Shown: in pieces, positions 26,701 through 36,100 of the stretch
How positions within the stretch are numbered: position 1 is the stretch's first letter
Layout of the letters: each line of letters starts with the position of its first letter
NCBI GenBank assembly: GCA_036785705.1
Contig: JAWUZG010000028.1
Span: 310,001 to 374,000 of the forward strand
DNA from: Acanthornis magna
Lineage: Eukaryota; Chordata; Aves; Passeriformes; Acanthizidae
Reading direction: 5' to 3'
Length of the DNA stretch: 64,000 bases
Position numbers and translations under genes: made by a program
Notes under the pieces: generated by a model
Database searches by the model: none
What the model was told of the DNA's origin: nothing
The model's input: only the letters and a program-made list of their open reading frames with translations

Positions 26701-28841
26701 AGCCAAACAAAGCAATGCCAGAGAAGAGGAATCAATATTACCACCTCAAGCTTTTGTTGTTGCTTAGCAAGATGTGTCAGTTTTCTATTGTAACAATAAA
26801 TGCACCACATTTAAAAATCACCTTAGGATTCAAGTCCCAGCTTCATCCAAGACCTCTTGTGTGAAATTGATGTCACCCATCTAATCACTGGACAAGTATT
26901 ACCTTGCACTCTTCTGTTTTAACATTTAGACAGTAAGCTTTCAGGAGCAGAACTGTTTCCTCTTAAGTCACTATCTCAAGAGCAACAGTGATGGCTGAAG
27001 TTGGTGGGCCCTACTGTGACTTAAATACTATTCTTTGAGGAAAAAAGAAAAGAAAATCAAAGACGGACAATTGTGATTTAGGAGAGACAGACGGACAAAG
27101 CTATTAGAAAAACAGAATCATGTTGTAAGATAAAGAGATGGTAAAAAAAAAAGAGGGAAAGCAGACTGCCCAGTAAAACACTGTTTCAGTGCCTGCAAAA
27201 AAACCAGATTTCACTACAATTCCTGTAGTTCAAAAGCAAACCAGAATCCACGTTACAAACATATGGCTTGTTTCCTCTAAAGCAAATTCATCAGATGCCA
27301 AAAATTAAACAGATCACCAGAGCTATAAGCAAAACTACACTCGTTCTTCCATATTTGTGAAGCTTTTTGCAAAGCAGCCTGAACAGATCAGGTTTCAGTC
27401 ACTGGGATTTTTCTCACAACATCATGTAATCCAGCTCTGAGATTAAAATAGCATCTTGGTAACTGCACCAAAGTCTGCAAGTCAGATTTTAACCATGAGT
27501 AATACTCGACCCACACAGAAGGTGCCAAAACCCCCTGTGGCAGACAAGGTCTGGTGCTGGTCTGGCCAAAAGAAGCCACCACACAAGTCTGTTGGTTGTG
27601 CTGTGGTGAAGTTTGAAACTGCATTATAGATACAGGTTTGTCAGTAATTATAGCTTGTAAAATTAAAATTGACACGACAGCTGTGTGTGTGCATAAGTAC
27701 AAAATACATACAATTATCTGATTCGACTGTCAGTTCACAAACCACCCAGCCAACCTTCCTCAGAGTTTACCCCAAACACTGGCAGTACTGGCAGATTCCA
27801 TAATAATGAATGCTATCCAATACATTTCTCTTTCTAGTTAAAAGTTAATTAGTGGTTTAGAGTGATTTCTAAGCCTAAAGCAAATGCAGCGAGTTTTCCA
27901 GAAGCTAGAACCATGGCAGGATGTGGGGGAAAAAGACAATACTCCATAGTGAAAAACAAGCAAGGAAGCAAACAAACAACAAGAAAATTATAGCAATGTG
28001 ATTTCTTCTTTGGAAGAAAAAAAAATCAGAAATTCCATATTTAACAGCTTTATTTTTTTGTGTATGAAAAGAACACGAGTGAGAATACAAACATCTTTAG
28101 TCCATATCTAGACTCTTGCATGACCACACTTTCTACAGAGCTTTTATTTTCTTTTCAATTATTGGCATGCTAGTCTAAGGTTAACAAATTTCGTTTAAAA
28201 TGCAAAATGAATTTAAATTGAAAAAGCCCTGCAATTAACATTTCTGTGTATCAAATGTATGGGGTGGGAAAATAACCCATTTAGCAAGTTTTCTTTCCAG
28301 ATTTCTGGGTCAAGGGGTTCTACATAAAGAACACCTGGAAATGAGATGATTAAAAGGAGAAAAAAAAAACAAAAGGAAAGAAGAAAAGAAAAAGAGAATA
28401 ACAAGAAGTCATACTTTTTCACAGTGTAAAACAGGGCTTCCAGAAACTGACAAAAGTTAAACAACTTTGCGCACCCTGAGATAAAAGGATCCGTGCATTC
28501 AGTAGTGCTGGCAACCTGCTTTGGTTTGAAACAGCTCCTGCTTAGCCTTGCTGTAATAAACACCAAAACAAAGCAAGCATGATTTTGGCTGCCCGGCAGG
28601 GACTGAAGGAGACCAGAACACGCTGTGTGGCCTCTGCCACGCTTCAGACCCAAAGCCCAGGCGAAGAGCCTGCCGTACCTTGGAAGTGCCCGTGGCACTG
28701 GCTGTCGGCGGTGCTCCAGAGCCGCGCCGTGCCGTCCTCGCTGCCCGTGAGCAGCCGCTGCCCGTCGGGGCTCAGGCTCAGCCAGTTGATGCCCCCTTGG
28801 TGATCCGTGCAGACCTTCACGGCCGAGCCGCTGTTCCCCAT
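8516..28841 (-). CDS. WDR86: WDR86, WD repeat domain 86 (complete, six coding exons)
   Basis: In transcript order the exons are 28841-28679, 25961-25820, 24385-23953, 15252-15117, 10759-10656 and 8734-8516. All junctions are GT-AG with consistent phases, giving 398 residues (human about 376). I count eight WD40-type repeats, which should fold as beta-propeller blades. Signatures include GSEDGTARLW, CSADHTIRKWD, GSYDRTARCW, GSTDCTVKVW, GSTDYTIRTW, GSADRTVKCW, GSGDACARAF and ASHDGTLRIWD. No catalytic residues are visible and the molecular function of the family is not established. A scaffold role is only inferred from the fold. Oddities are an N-terminal myristoylation-type sequence, an 11-Glu insertion in repeat 4 and a basic C-terminal extension. 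The promoter is a CpG island. Confidence 0.96.
8735..10655 (-). other. WDR86: WDR86 intron 5
   Basis: This 1.9 kb intron holds one CR1 fragment (about 9881-10026). I see nothing else in it. Confidence 0.8.
9881..10026 (+). mobile_element. CR1 LINE 3' fragment, plus orientation
   Basis: The sequence matches the familiar CR1 3' end: GCCCCAGCTCTGGAAGAGGTC, then CCAGGCTGGAAGGGGC, GAGCAACCTGGTCTAGTGG, CCCCTTCCAATGCAAACC and the terminal CTATGATTCC. It is heavily 5'-truncated and lies in WDR86 intron 5. Boundaries are approximate. Confidence 0.8.
10656..10759 (-). CDS. WDR86: WDR86 exon 5, WD repeat 7 and start of 8
   Basis: The exon completes a Leu codon and then encodes FTGSGDACARAFNSRNGVLQ and KIFRGHKFIINCIQ. 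Repeat 7 has ARAF where a canonical WD dipeptide would stand, as in human, so this blade is degenerate across the family. The donor is GTCAGG. Confidence 0.94.
10760..15116 (-). other. WDR86: WDR86 intron 4
   Basis: This 4.4 kb intron is AT-rich around 12.1-13.2 kb and contains a palindromic ATGCAT element (12937-12959) and a short CTATAT repeat. I find no coding exon in it. Confidence 0.75.
12937..12959. repeat. Perfect 10-bp inverted repeat with ATGCAT arms
   Basis: Arms TAAAATGCAT and ATGCATTTTA flank a 3-base ATA spacer. The 11-mer ATGCATATAAT recurs at 12983-12993. It lies within WDR86 intron 4. Confidence 0.7.
15117..15252 (-). CDS. WDR86: WDR86 exon 4, WD repeat 6 and start of 7
   Basis: The exon encodes LVNRHLYSGSADRTVKCWFV and then DTGERIQTYKAHKHSVSTLK, ending YHAGI plus one base. 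The acceptor CCCCTCAG and donor GTAAGT are both strong. Confidence 0.96.
15253..23952 (-). other. WDR86: WDR86 intron 3
   Basis: This is the largest intron (8.7 kb). It contains a long CR1 copy at about 17462-18110. The rest shows no recognisable exon, RNA gene or other repeat. Confidence 0.75.
17462..18110 (-). mobile_element. CR1 LINE 3' fragment, minus orientation, about 650 bp
   Basis: The plus strand starts at the reverse complement of the CR1 3' terminus (AATCACAGAATGGGTTAGAT). It continues through classic CR1 sequence: TTGGAAGGGACCTTAGAGAT, AGCTTCTCTGGGCAACCTGT, GGAATTTCTTCCTAATATCT, CTTTCAGTTTAAAGCCATTC, GGCTGAACAACCCCAACTCT and GGTTGGCTTTCTG. It is 5'-truncated, as usual for CR1. 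This is the best-preserved copy in the window. Confidence 0.93.
23953..24385 (-). CDS. WDR86: WDR86 exon 3, WD repeats 3 to 5 and start of 6
   Basis: This is the largest coding exon (433 bases). It encodes ILVAKDYLFSGSYDRTARCW, GHRNCVLTL, GSTDCTVKVWWVSSGRC, GHTGAVLCLILD and GSTDYTIRTWNIVTGE, ending EHQGSVICLE. An insertion of 11 Glu codons lies inside repeat 4. In human the equivalent loop is shorter and Ala/Gly-rich. Confidence 0.96.
24202..24234 (-). repeat. WDR86: In-frame GAG/GAA repeat, 11 glutamates
   Basis: Eleven consecutive Glu codons (mostly GAG with three GAA) lie between DVL and KVSRDLLVTGS in WD repeat 4. They predict an acidic surface loop between strands. Being an almost pure trinucleotide repeat, the tract may vary in length. 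Confidence 0.9.
24386..25819 (-). other. WDR86: WDR86 intron 2
   Basis: This is a 1.4 kb AT-rich intron. I see no repeat family or extra exon in it. Confidence 0.75.
25820..25961 (-). CDS. WDR86: WDR86 exon 2, WD repeat 2
   Basis: The exon encodes GHESYITFCHLENEAAFTCS and then ADHTIRKWDVVTGQC, and opens repeat 3 with YRGHTSIVNR. The acceptor is TTGCTAG and the donor GTGGGG. The split Gly and Arg codons join correctly to exons 1 and 3. Confidence 0.96.
25962..28678 (-). other. WDR86: WDR86 intron 1
   Basis: This 2.7 kb intron runs from the edge of the CpG island into AT-rich sequence. A small perfect inverted repeat (AAACCAGT, six A, ACTGGTTT) is at 26278-26299. I see nothing else. Confidence 0.75.
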
Positions 28842-30160
28842 GCCGGCGCAGATCACGGGCCCTCCGCAGCCCCCAGACTGTGCTCCGGACCTCCGGCCGT
28901 GCCCCACAGACCGACTTCTGCCATTACCTCAACTCCGAAACATCAGCAGGGCAGCCCCGGCTCCTGCACAGGGACACAAAGCGGGAACGGGAGGACACGT
29001 TAAATCATTCCATCTCCCCGTGGATGCATCGCTTCCCCAGCCAGGGAGCGCTGAAGTCATTGAGCGCCTGTTTCCCGCAGGATCCGAACCCCACGGCGGC
29101 AGGCGGGCGCGCACGCTGCCCGGTGGGCCCTTCCCATGGGCAGCGGGGCACGTCCAGCCCCTGGGGGGAAACCAGCCCGGGCGGCGGTACCGCTACCTGG
29201 TGCCCTCGCCGAGGCCGCCGCTTCTTTTAAGCAATCTTAGAGCTGGCTTGGGGCACGCCGAGGAGGCGACGCCTCCGACAGGGGAGCCCGGGCTCAGGCG
29301 GCCCCCAACGCCCCGGGCTGCCGCCATCCCTCCCGCACGGCCCCCCGGCATTCGGCACTCACCGCCCCGGGCACGGCTCCGGCGGAGCGTTCCCGCACTC
29401 GCCCTCCGGGCAGGAGGAACCTCCTCCCGCCGGGGCACCGGAGCCACCGCCGGGCCGAGCGCAGGGTCTCCCCGCACCGCCTCCGCCCTGCGGGGAGGCG
29501 GGAAGGGCTCCCGCCGTGCCCCCTCAGCCCACCCCGGGGCGGGCCCTCACCCCCCGCCCCGGCCCTGCCTCCATTACCTCCCGCTCCACGCTCGAGCCTC
29601 TTCCCCAGCGGCGGCCGCCTCGCCCCGCCCGTGCCTCTTCCCCGTGCTGCCGCTCCGCGCCTCGTCCTCCGCTCCGGAGATGCTGGGCAGCGCTGCCCCG
29701 CCGGGATGGCCTCCCCCGCAGGGACACCCTCCCGGGGCTGCAGCCGCCCCTAGCGCAGCTCAGTCTCCGGCGGGGCGGGGGCAGCGCAGGGTTGGGAGGG
29801 TCTCTCCGGGCTGGGGTCCCGTTAACAACCGCACTGCAGCCGGAGCAGCCCGACAGCGCTCCCGCATCGCCGGCGGAGCCCCGGGCTCGTCCCGGGGGAG
29901 GCAGCGCTTCCTGCGGCACGGTCGTCCCTCAGGCTCCGGCCCCACCGCCTCAGGGCGCCCAGGGCCCCGGCCCCGCTGCGGCATCCCGGCGGGCAGCGGC
30001 CTTTCCTCCCTGGCTTCTCCGGTGCCTCCCGGGGGAACACTGACGCTTGTGCTGGGAGCTGGGTTGAGGGAAGCCATCGCCTTTTGTTCCTCCTCTCGCC
30101 CTTTCCCTGGGCGAGCTCCCGCCACGTTTCTCCTCAGGGGCACCCCCATGGGAGCCCCAA
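28640..30160. promoter_or_regulatory. WDR86: CpG island, presumed WDR86 promoter
   Basis: There is a sharp change to very GC-rich, CpG-dense sequence covering WDR86 exon 1 and about 1.3 kb upstream. It contains Sp1-type GC boxes, for example GGGGCGGGG at 29772-29780 and CCCCCGCCCC at 29551-29560. I see no TATA box near the WDR86 start. The 5' UTR and transcription start cannot be fixed from sequence alone. The long open frames across this segment are explained by scarcity of stop codons in GC-rich DNA. Confidence 0.85.
28679..28841 (-). CDS. WDR86: WDR86 exon 1 with start codon, WD repeat 1
   Basis: The ATG at 28841-28839 lies in a good Kozak context (GCCGGCATGG). The protein starts MGNSGSAVKVCTDHQGGINW, and repeat 1 ends GSEDGTARLWSTAD. 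The first residues fit the N-myristoylation pattern: Gly2, small residues, Ser6. Human WDR86 begins MGGGGSALRVCADH, which supports this start. The donor is GTACGG, after 54 codons plus one base. Confidence 0.95.
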
Positions 30161-33100
30161 ACCCGTTCTGCCCCTACCCAAAGCTTTTGGGGCTTTCTTG
30201 TTAATGCCACCCCTTGCCCCTCCACCCCCTGCACCCCATGGGCACGGCTGATGGGGGAGGCGGGGGCTCCGACAGCATGGGCTGAAAGGTTCTGTCCCAC
30301 CGTGGTGTAATTCGGTGTATCAGGGATAAATCCCCTGGGCAAAGAGATGTGGAGAGGCCGAGAGCTCCCAGCAAGGCAGCAGCAGGGTACGACGTGGATC
30401 CCCCCCATCCCCAAATTAGCTGCATCTAATTTACAGCTAAAAACATACTGGCAGTGGTAGGGTAAATCACAAACCCCACTTCTCCCAGCTCCCGCCCCAT
30501 TTGATCAGAAAAGCACTTTTTATGGCAAATCCCCAGCCCACCGGCTCAATTTCGCACAGTATCGGGGTTCCGCTGACATTTAACGAGGCACCAGCCCTGC
30601 TTTGGCACGAGGTGCCCCAGCGAGTGGGCTGGCCAGAAATGTGTGTGTTAAATGGATAATTCCCGGGATGTGTTATTTTGCACAGCGCGTTCTGGCAGAG
30701 GCCAAACGGGACTGATAGGTCACACCCAATGCAAACTCGAGGTGATCCCAATTCAGCTGCCAGTTGTAGCCATGCAGCCATGGAGAAACTTGCCAAACAG
30801 GGCTGTCGGGCTGCAAATTTGGGTTTTGTGAGGGTCAGGTTGAGCCCCGTGGCTTATGGCCCCCAGCCAGCACTTTTCGGAAGACAAGCGTTTCCACACA
30901 ACCCTTGTGCGTTCAAGAAATGACCGAGAAGTTCTAGTGTGAGACGTGAGTACTGTATTTCTTCCCTCTGAAAATCACATTATCCGTGAAAAGCTATTTT
31001 TTTGGACATGGAGGCCTGGGAATCGACTGCTCTCAGGGAGTGTCCCTCACCATCTGCTCGTACATCTGTCAAATCCACTCAGAAACCCCTGCCCAGAGTC
31101 CTTGCTTGGGAAACTGTAGGATAGATTAGCACTCCTTTATATTTTCCTGTGCTGCTATGGTGTGAATAAAAGGAAAAACTCAGATGGAAGGGACATTTTG
31201 TTAGGTTTGAGGCAGGTCTGCACATTTTAAACCCACACAGTTTAAATCTCAAGGGGAAGCTGAGCTAGAGGGGAAACCCTTGGCCACAGCCCAGCTATGC
31301 ATCAGCTGTGGGAGCAGGAGGTGTGCTGTTCCTCCCCTTGCTCTTTTTAAAGCCTTTTCAAGGTTTTTTATTATTATTTCAAATTAATATTTCCCTCCTG
31401 TGGTGACTAATGAAAACATCTGAGCTTTTGTATATTTTCATGAATATTTATTCATTTTCTTGAGGGCTTTTTAAATCTTTTTTCAAATGGCTTTATCTGC
31501 CTGAATTTTAGATAAGTTTTCTTTATTACATTTGTGTTCTTGTAGCGGTTTAATTGTAGGACAATGAGGAAAGTAAAATAAAGATACTTGCTGCTTGATT
31601 TTGCTCCTCAGAACCCAAATCCTGCAGTGAATCCTCCTTCATCTAGGCAGCTGAGGATGTGGAAGTACAAAACTCAGGATTGCTGGTAGGCATTTCACCT
31701 CCAGCAATTTTCTATTAGCCGTGTACATAACTACAGATGTGTAAATACACAGATGCATGAGCTGCTTCTATGACATCCAAGTAATTATAAAACCTTAAGG
31801 AGGCTTCTAGATGTTTATGGTTAGATTCATAATACATAATTTGCAGGATCCAGTGGCTATTCCTAAGTTTGGAGCCAAGTTTCGACTCTTCAGGCAGTCA
31901 TCAGAAGGAAAGGAAGAGTTTAGATCAGCTTCACTGTCCTTTGGAAGGGGAGAGGGATGCCTCTGCCCTTCTCTATGGACTGTTCCAGGGGTCCAACATC
32001 AGGAGGCTCCTAATTGTCTGCAATTAAGTAGAACAAGTTGAGACCATTATCTTTAAAACATACCTTAATTCCAACAAAGGTTCAACCTGTTCTCACATCT
32101 CTGATCCAGAGACAACACAGTACAGGGAGACTCTTTGTTCTCCCTGCCCCAAGATAGTAATGATCAGGTGCAGAATTCTCTGTGAGCAACTTCATCCCAA
32201 ATTATCTGTGCTTAGACTCACTTGACAGACCTTCAGAAATATGACGTAGGTCTTAGAAATTACTAAGTCAGTATCTACATCACTATCTGCACTGATATAA
32301 ATGCTGAAGAACATCTCCCGTGAAACTATTTCAGTAATGCTGCAAATGCTCCCAGTAATTTTATAGATGTTGTTTGTGGAGGAAGAAACACAGGCAGCTC
32401 CTCCATGTCCACCTCCCCCTCCTGGGGCCTTGGGTATCTGGATGGGTTGCAATGGTCTTTGATGGACAACAAAGCCTCTTTGTTCTGTCAAAGAAGCAGA
32501 GCCAATAACGCCCCAAAGAAGTCAGCACAGAGAGCTCGACCAAAAACAAAAGAATAAAGTGTGCAGCAATGCAAATTATCTTTCTTAGAGAATTAACCCC
32601 TTCCATCATCCCAGCCCCTCCTCATTCCCTAAAGAAGGGCCTTTCCAGCTGCCAGCGTCTTTTCTCTTTCATCTATTGCTCCGCTTCAGGCTGTCAACCT
32701 CAATCACTTTCAAAATTGCTGATAATTAAGTATTACCTCTTTCTTCACCTCAGAAAATTGCAAAAGCCAGCTAACTCTCTTAAAACTGCTGTCAAGGGCC
32801 TGAAAGATTGAAAGTGGCACATCCTGCATGGACATCCAGCCTTGGTTGGTTTTTTGATTCAATCACATCGTTATAGACAATGAGAACTATAAAGAAAAGC
32901 ATGTTACATGATGTCTCCAGAAGCAAGATCCTTCACTGAGCAAACTACTCTACACTAAGAAAATATCCTTGGTAAGGTTAAATTTGATTTTAAAATCAAT
33001 CCAGTTACACTGATACAATGTGAATAAATGTAATCTTAAATAGGTTTAAATGTAGCTTCTATTGGTTTAATTCAAAATATTTTCAACATCTAAGTGGCTT

Positions 33101-36100
33101 CCCTTTGCAGTCAAAGTTGACATTAGTGAAGGCAAATTAAGTTTACATGGATTTAATTATCAAAACTCCAGCAAATGTAGCCTTATTCTGAAGTGAGGAT
33201 CAAGCAGCTGAATTTATCTCGAGTGCAGATCCAAGCTGCAGGACTGAACTCAGCACTGCAGCTCCTTCTGACCCCTCTGCAACTGGCCTCTTTTACAGGC
33301 AACACAGTTCTGTCCTTCCCTCGTTTAAGTGTGAATTTTTTGCAGCTTAAAATTCCCCAGGGTGCTCAGAAGTCTAGTTTGGGTATAAACATTTAGCAAA
33401 TTCCACTACAAGACAAAAGATGCTTGGAAACTGTCACTTACGCTAGATTTTCCTGTAATTATATGTAACGTTCTTTTGGTTTTTAACCAGATCTGAAGGA
33501 GTGTTTCCAAAACAGTTGTTTCTGAAAACATTTGGGTTTGTGAGTTTCCTACAGTGCTGTAACAGGAGCACCCATCTGCAAAACCCACGCACATCTCTGC
33601 TGCACACTGCTGCTTCACCTGGGTGAATGGACTGCCCCTAATCAATGCCAAGAGTCTGAAAGCCTGGGATCTGGAAAATCAGCTGGTATCCAATGACCTA
33701 ATGAGTGGTTAGGTGACAGTAATATTGCACAAATGGGCTCTTAGTAGCTGACCCCAATGTCAGGCTCTGGTAACAATGGGAATTAAGCTGAGAACTTGGA
33801 GTAGGTGGAGAGAGGATTGCATTAACTTTCTGCTGTGATGAAGCAATGGCTTGAAAGCACTGCTGCAAAGGCATCTTATCTCCCTGGCTAAGAAAGCAGA
33901 TGCAATTTCCTAGAAATTTTTAAGCTGTGACATGCCAGGAAGTGTAATATCTCATGGCAGCTGTTTCAAAGATCACTGTAAATAGGTTTCTCCCCACACA
34001 GTCTGTAGATGACAAGGCCCTTCCATCATGTCACGGCATAGTGGGAACTTTACTGAATAATTCAAAATCACAAATATTTACAAAATTACAAAATAATAGT
34101 CAAAAGCTCATTTTACCCTGTTCCCTATTTCAATGGGAGCCCTGCTGTTTCTTCCAGACGGTAAGCTGGCCTCTTGCCCAGACCATATATCTCTTATGAC
34201 AGGCTCCTTAAGGACCAAATCTAAATGAAAGCCAAAAGAAATATATCTTACTAAGTGACACAAGGGTAACTTTCTGAGTCTGATTTTGAGCCCATTTTAA
34301 CTGCTTTTGCATGGATACGACTCTGCTGGCTTTAACTGCATTAATCCAGATTTGTACTGATGTAAGCAGAGAGCACCAGTGCCTTTGACATTGGTACAAA
34401 AACAAATTTCCAAAAATGCTGAAGTTGCAGCCAGTGACCCAGGCAGTATTTTAACAATTGCATTCACATCTGGCCTCTGGAAGATCTCTCAGTTGTTTGT
34501 CTGCCTCGTTGTTAGCAGAGCCAAATCATTCTTTTACCTTGGGTAAGGGGGGAGCAGTCACAATCTCTTACACCTCGTTGTTGCTAAGAAAGTTATTGGA
34601 ACAACAGATACAAAACCCACTGAGCACAGAATAATCTTCTGCAGCCTTGACTGGGCTTTGTACCAGATTTTCAGGGCCAGACTGCCCCTGGTCCTGACAC
34701 AGCTGCCACAAGAACTGCGCACCTTTTCCAGGAGTCTGAGAAAGGCAGGGAAGGTCTTAGATGGCTGTAGTTGGTGGTGGGAGTAAATAGCATCATTCCA
34801 AGGGATGTCAAATCTTCTGCCCTGCTCTGTGCCTCTGCCAGAGCACGTTTAGAGCCAGTGCTGTTCTTCATTTTCTCCACCGAATATCACTGATTCCTGG
34901 TAAAGAGAATGACACCAGGGTGAACATTCATCCCACCACGAGGCTTACAAGCACCTCTAAAGCTTGAACTACTCAGCTGTAGTATCTCTAGTTGGATTCA
35001 CAGAGAGAATATCCTCATGATGCACCTAGTCTTTTTTTGACACTTCATGTTATTGAGAAGGTGCATTTCTCACCTTACAAGGTGCACCTCACAAGGCTTT
35101 GCCTTCTCAAATACTCTCACCCTTAGGACTGGATTTTACTTCTACCTGGTCTAACATAAGTTTGCTCAGGGAAGCTGCTGTAACAACCTCCACCTCTGTG
35201 TGAGTTTGGGCTCACCAGTGGGCACAGTGTGTCTCTCGTGTTCCTACTGGGCTGAATAGAACTTGGACAGCAGCAATATCCCTGGGTCCACAGTGCCAGT
35301 GTCTGGCAAAATCCTACTGAAATCAATGCCACAATCCATGTGCAAAAAAGAGATGATGACTGATGTGCTGCTGAGGAGGGGCAAGAAGGAAACCTGGTGC
35401 CGTGTCTGACACCAGCGTTACAAATCAGGTGTTATCACCTCACTCCCTAAGCATTCCCCACAGTTTGCCTGGTGAATAAACCTTTCCTTGTCTCTCTTCT
35501 TTTTACCTCCCCCATGAGTTCCCAGTAGTGTCCATCCCACTCTTGTTTTGGGAAGGCACCCTAACTGGAGTCCTTTCCTGCTGAGAGGAGAGATTGTAAT
35601 TTAGCTGATCTGTAACCGTCTGTTTCCATTCATTCCTGAGGTTTTCCAGCTGCCCATGAAAACAATGCACTGATAACACTCTGTGCAAACTTGAACTACG
35701 TCCAGAGCAAAGGGTTAGGTGGGGCTGGGAGATTGGGGGAGTATTCTTTGTCCTGGAAAACGGAGCAGATTCTGGCATTACATGATCAGAAAGATGATGG
35801 TGAAGGAGCAGTCTGCTGATACCCCAACCCACACATGGTCCACAGGCCAGCCTTTGGGGTCAGGCATCCAGCTCCTTGCTGAGCAAGTGTCAGGAGTACC
35901 AAACTCAGGCATCTAAGCGCTGGGAGGAAAAACAAACTGAATTCCAAAGGGGGCTGATGCTGCACTTTCACGGATGTAGAGTAGACAGATTTCATCAGAA
36001 AGGTTGCAATATTTGATTTTTCAGTTAAACTCTCTCCCTCTCCTTTTATCTTCCCTTCCTTTTCACAAAGTGGCATAAAGGGAGTAATAAAAACTGCTAA

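Noticed and set aside
28807..30204. 465-codon plus-strand open frame over the CpG island
   Set aside because: Its composition is Pro/Ala/Gly/Arg-rich with no domain. It overlaps WDR86 exon 1 on the opposite strand, and other long frames occur in the same GC-rich DNA. Stop scarcity explains it.
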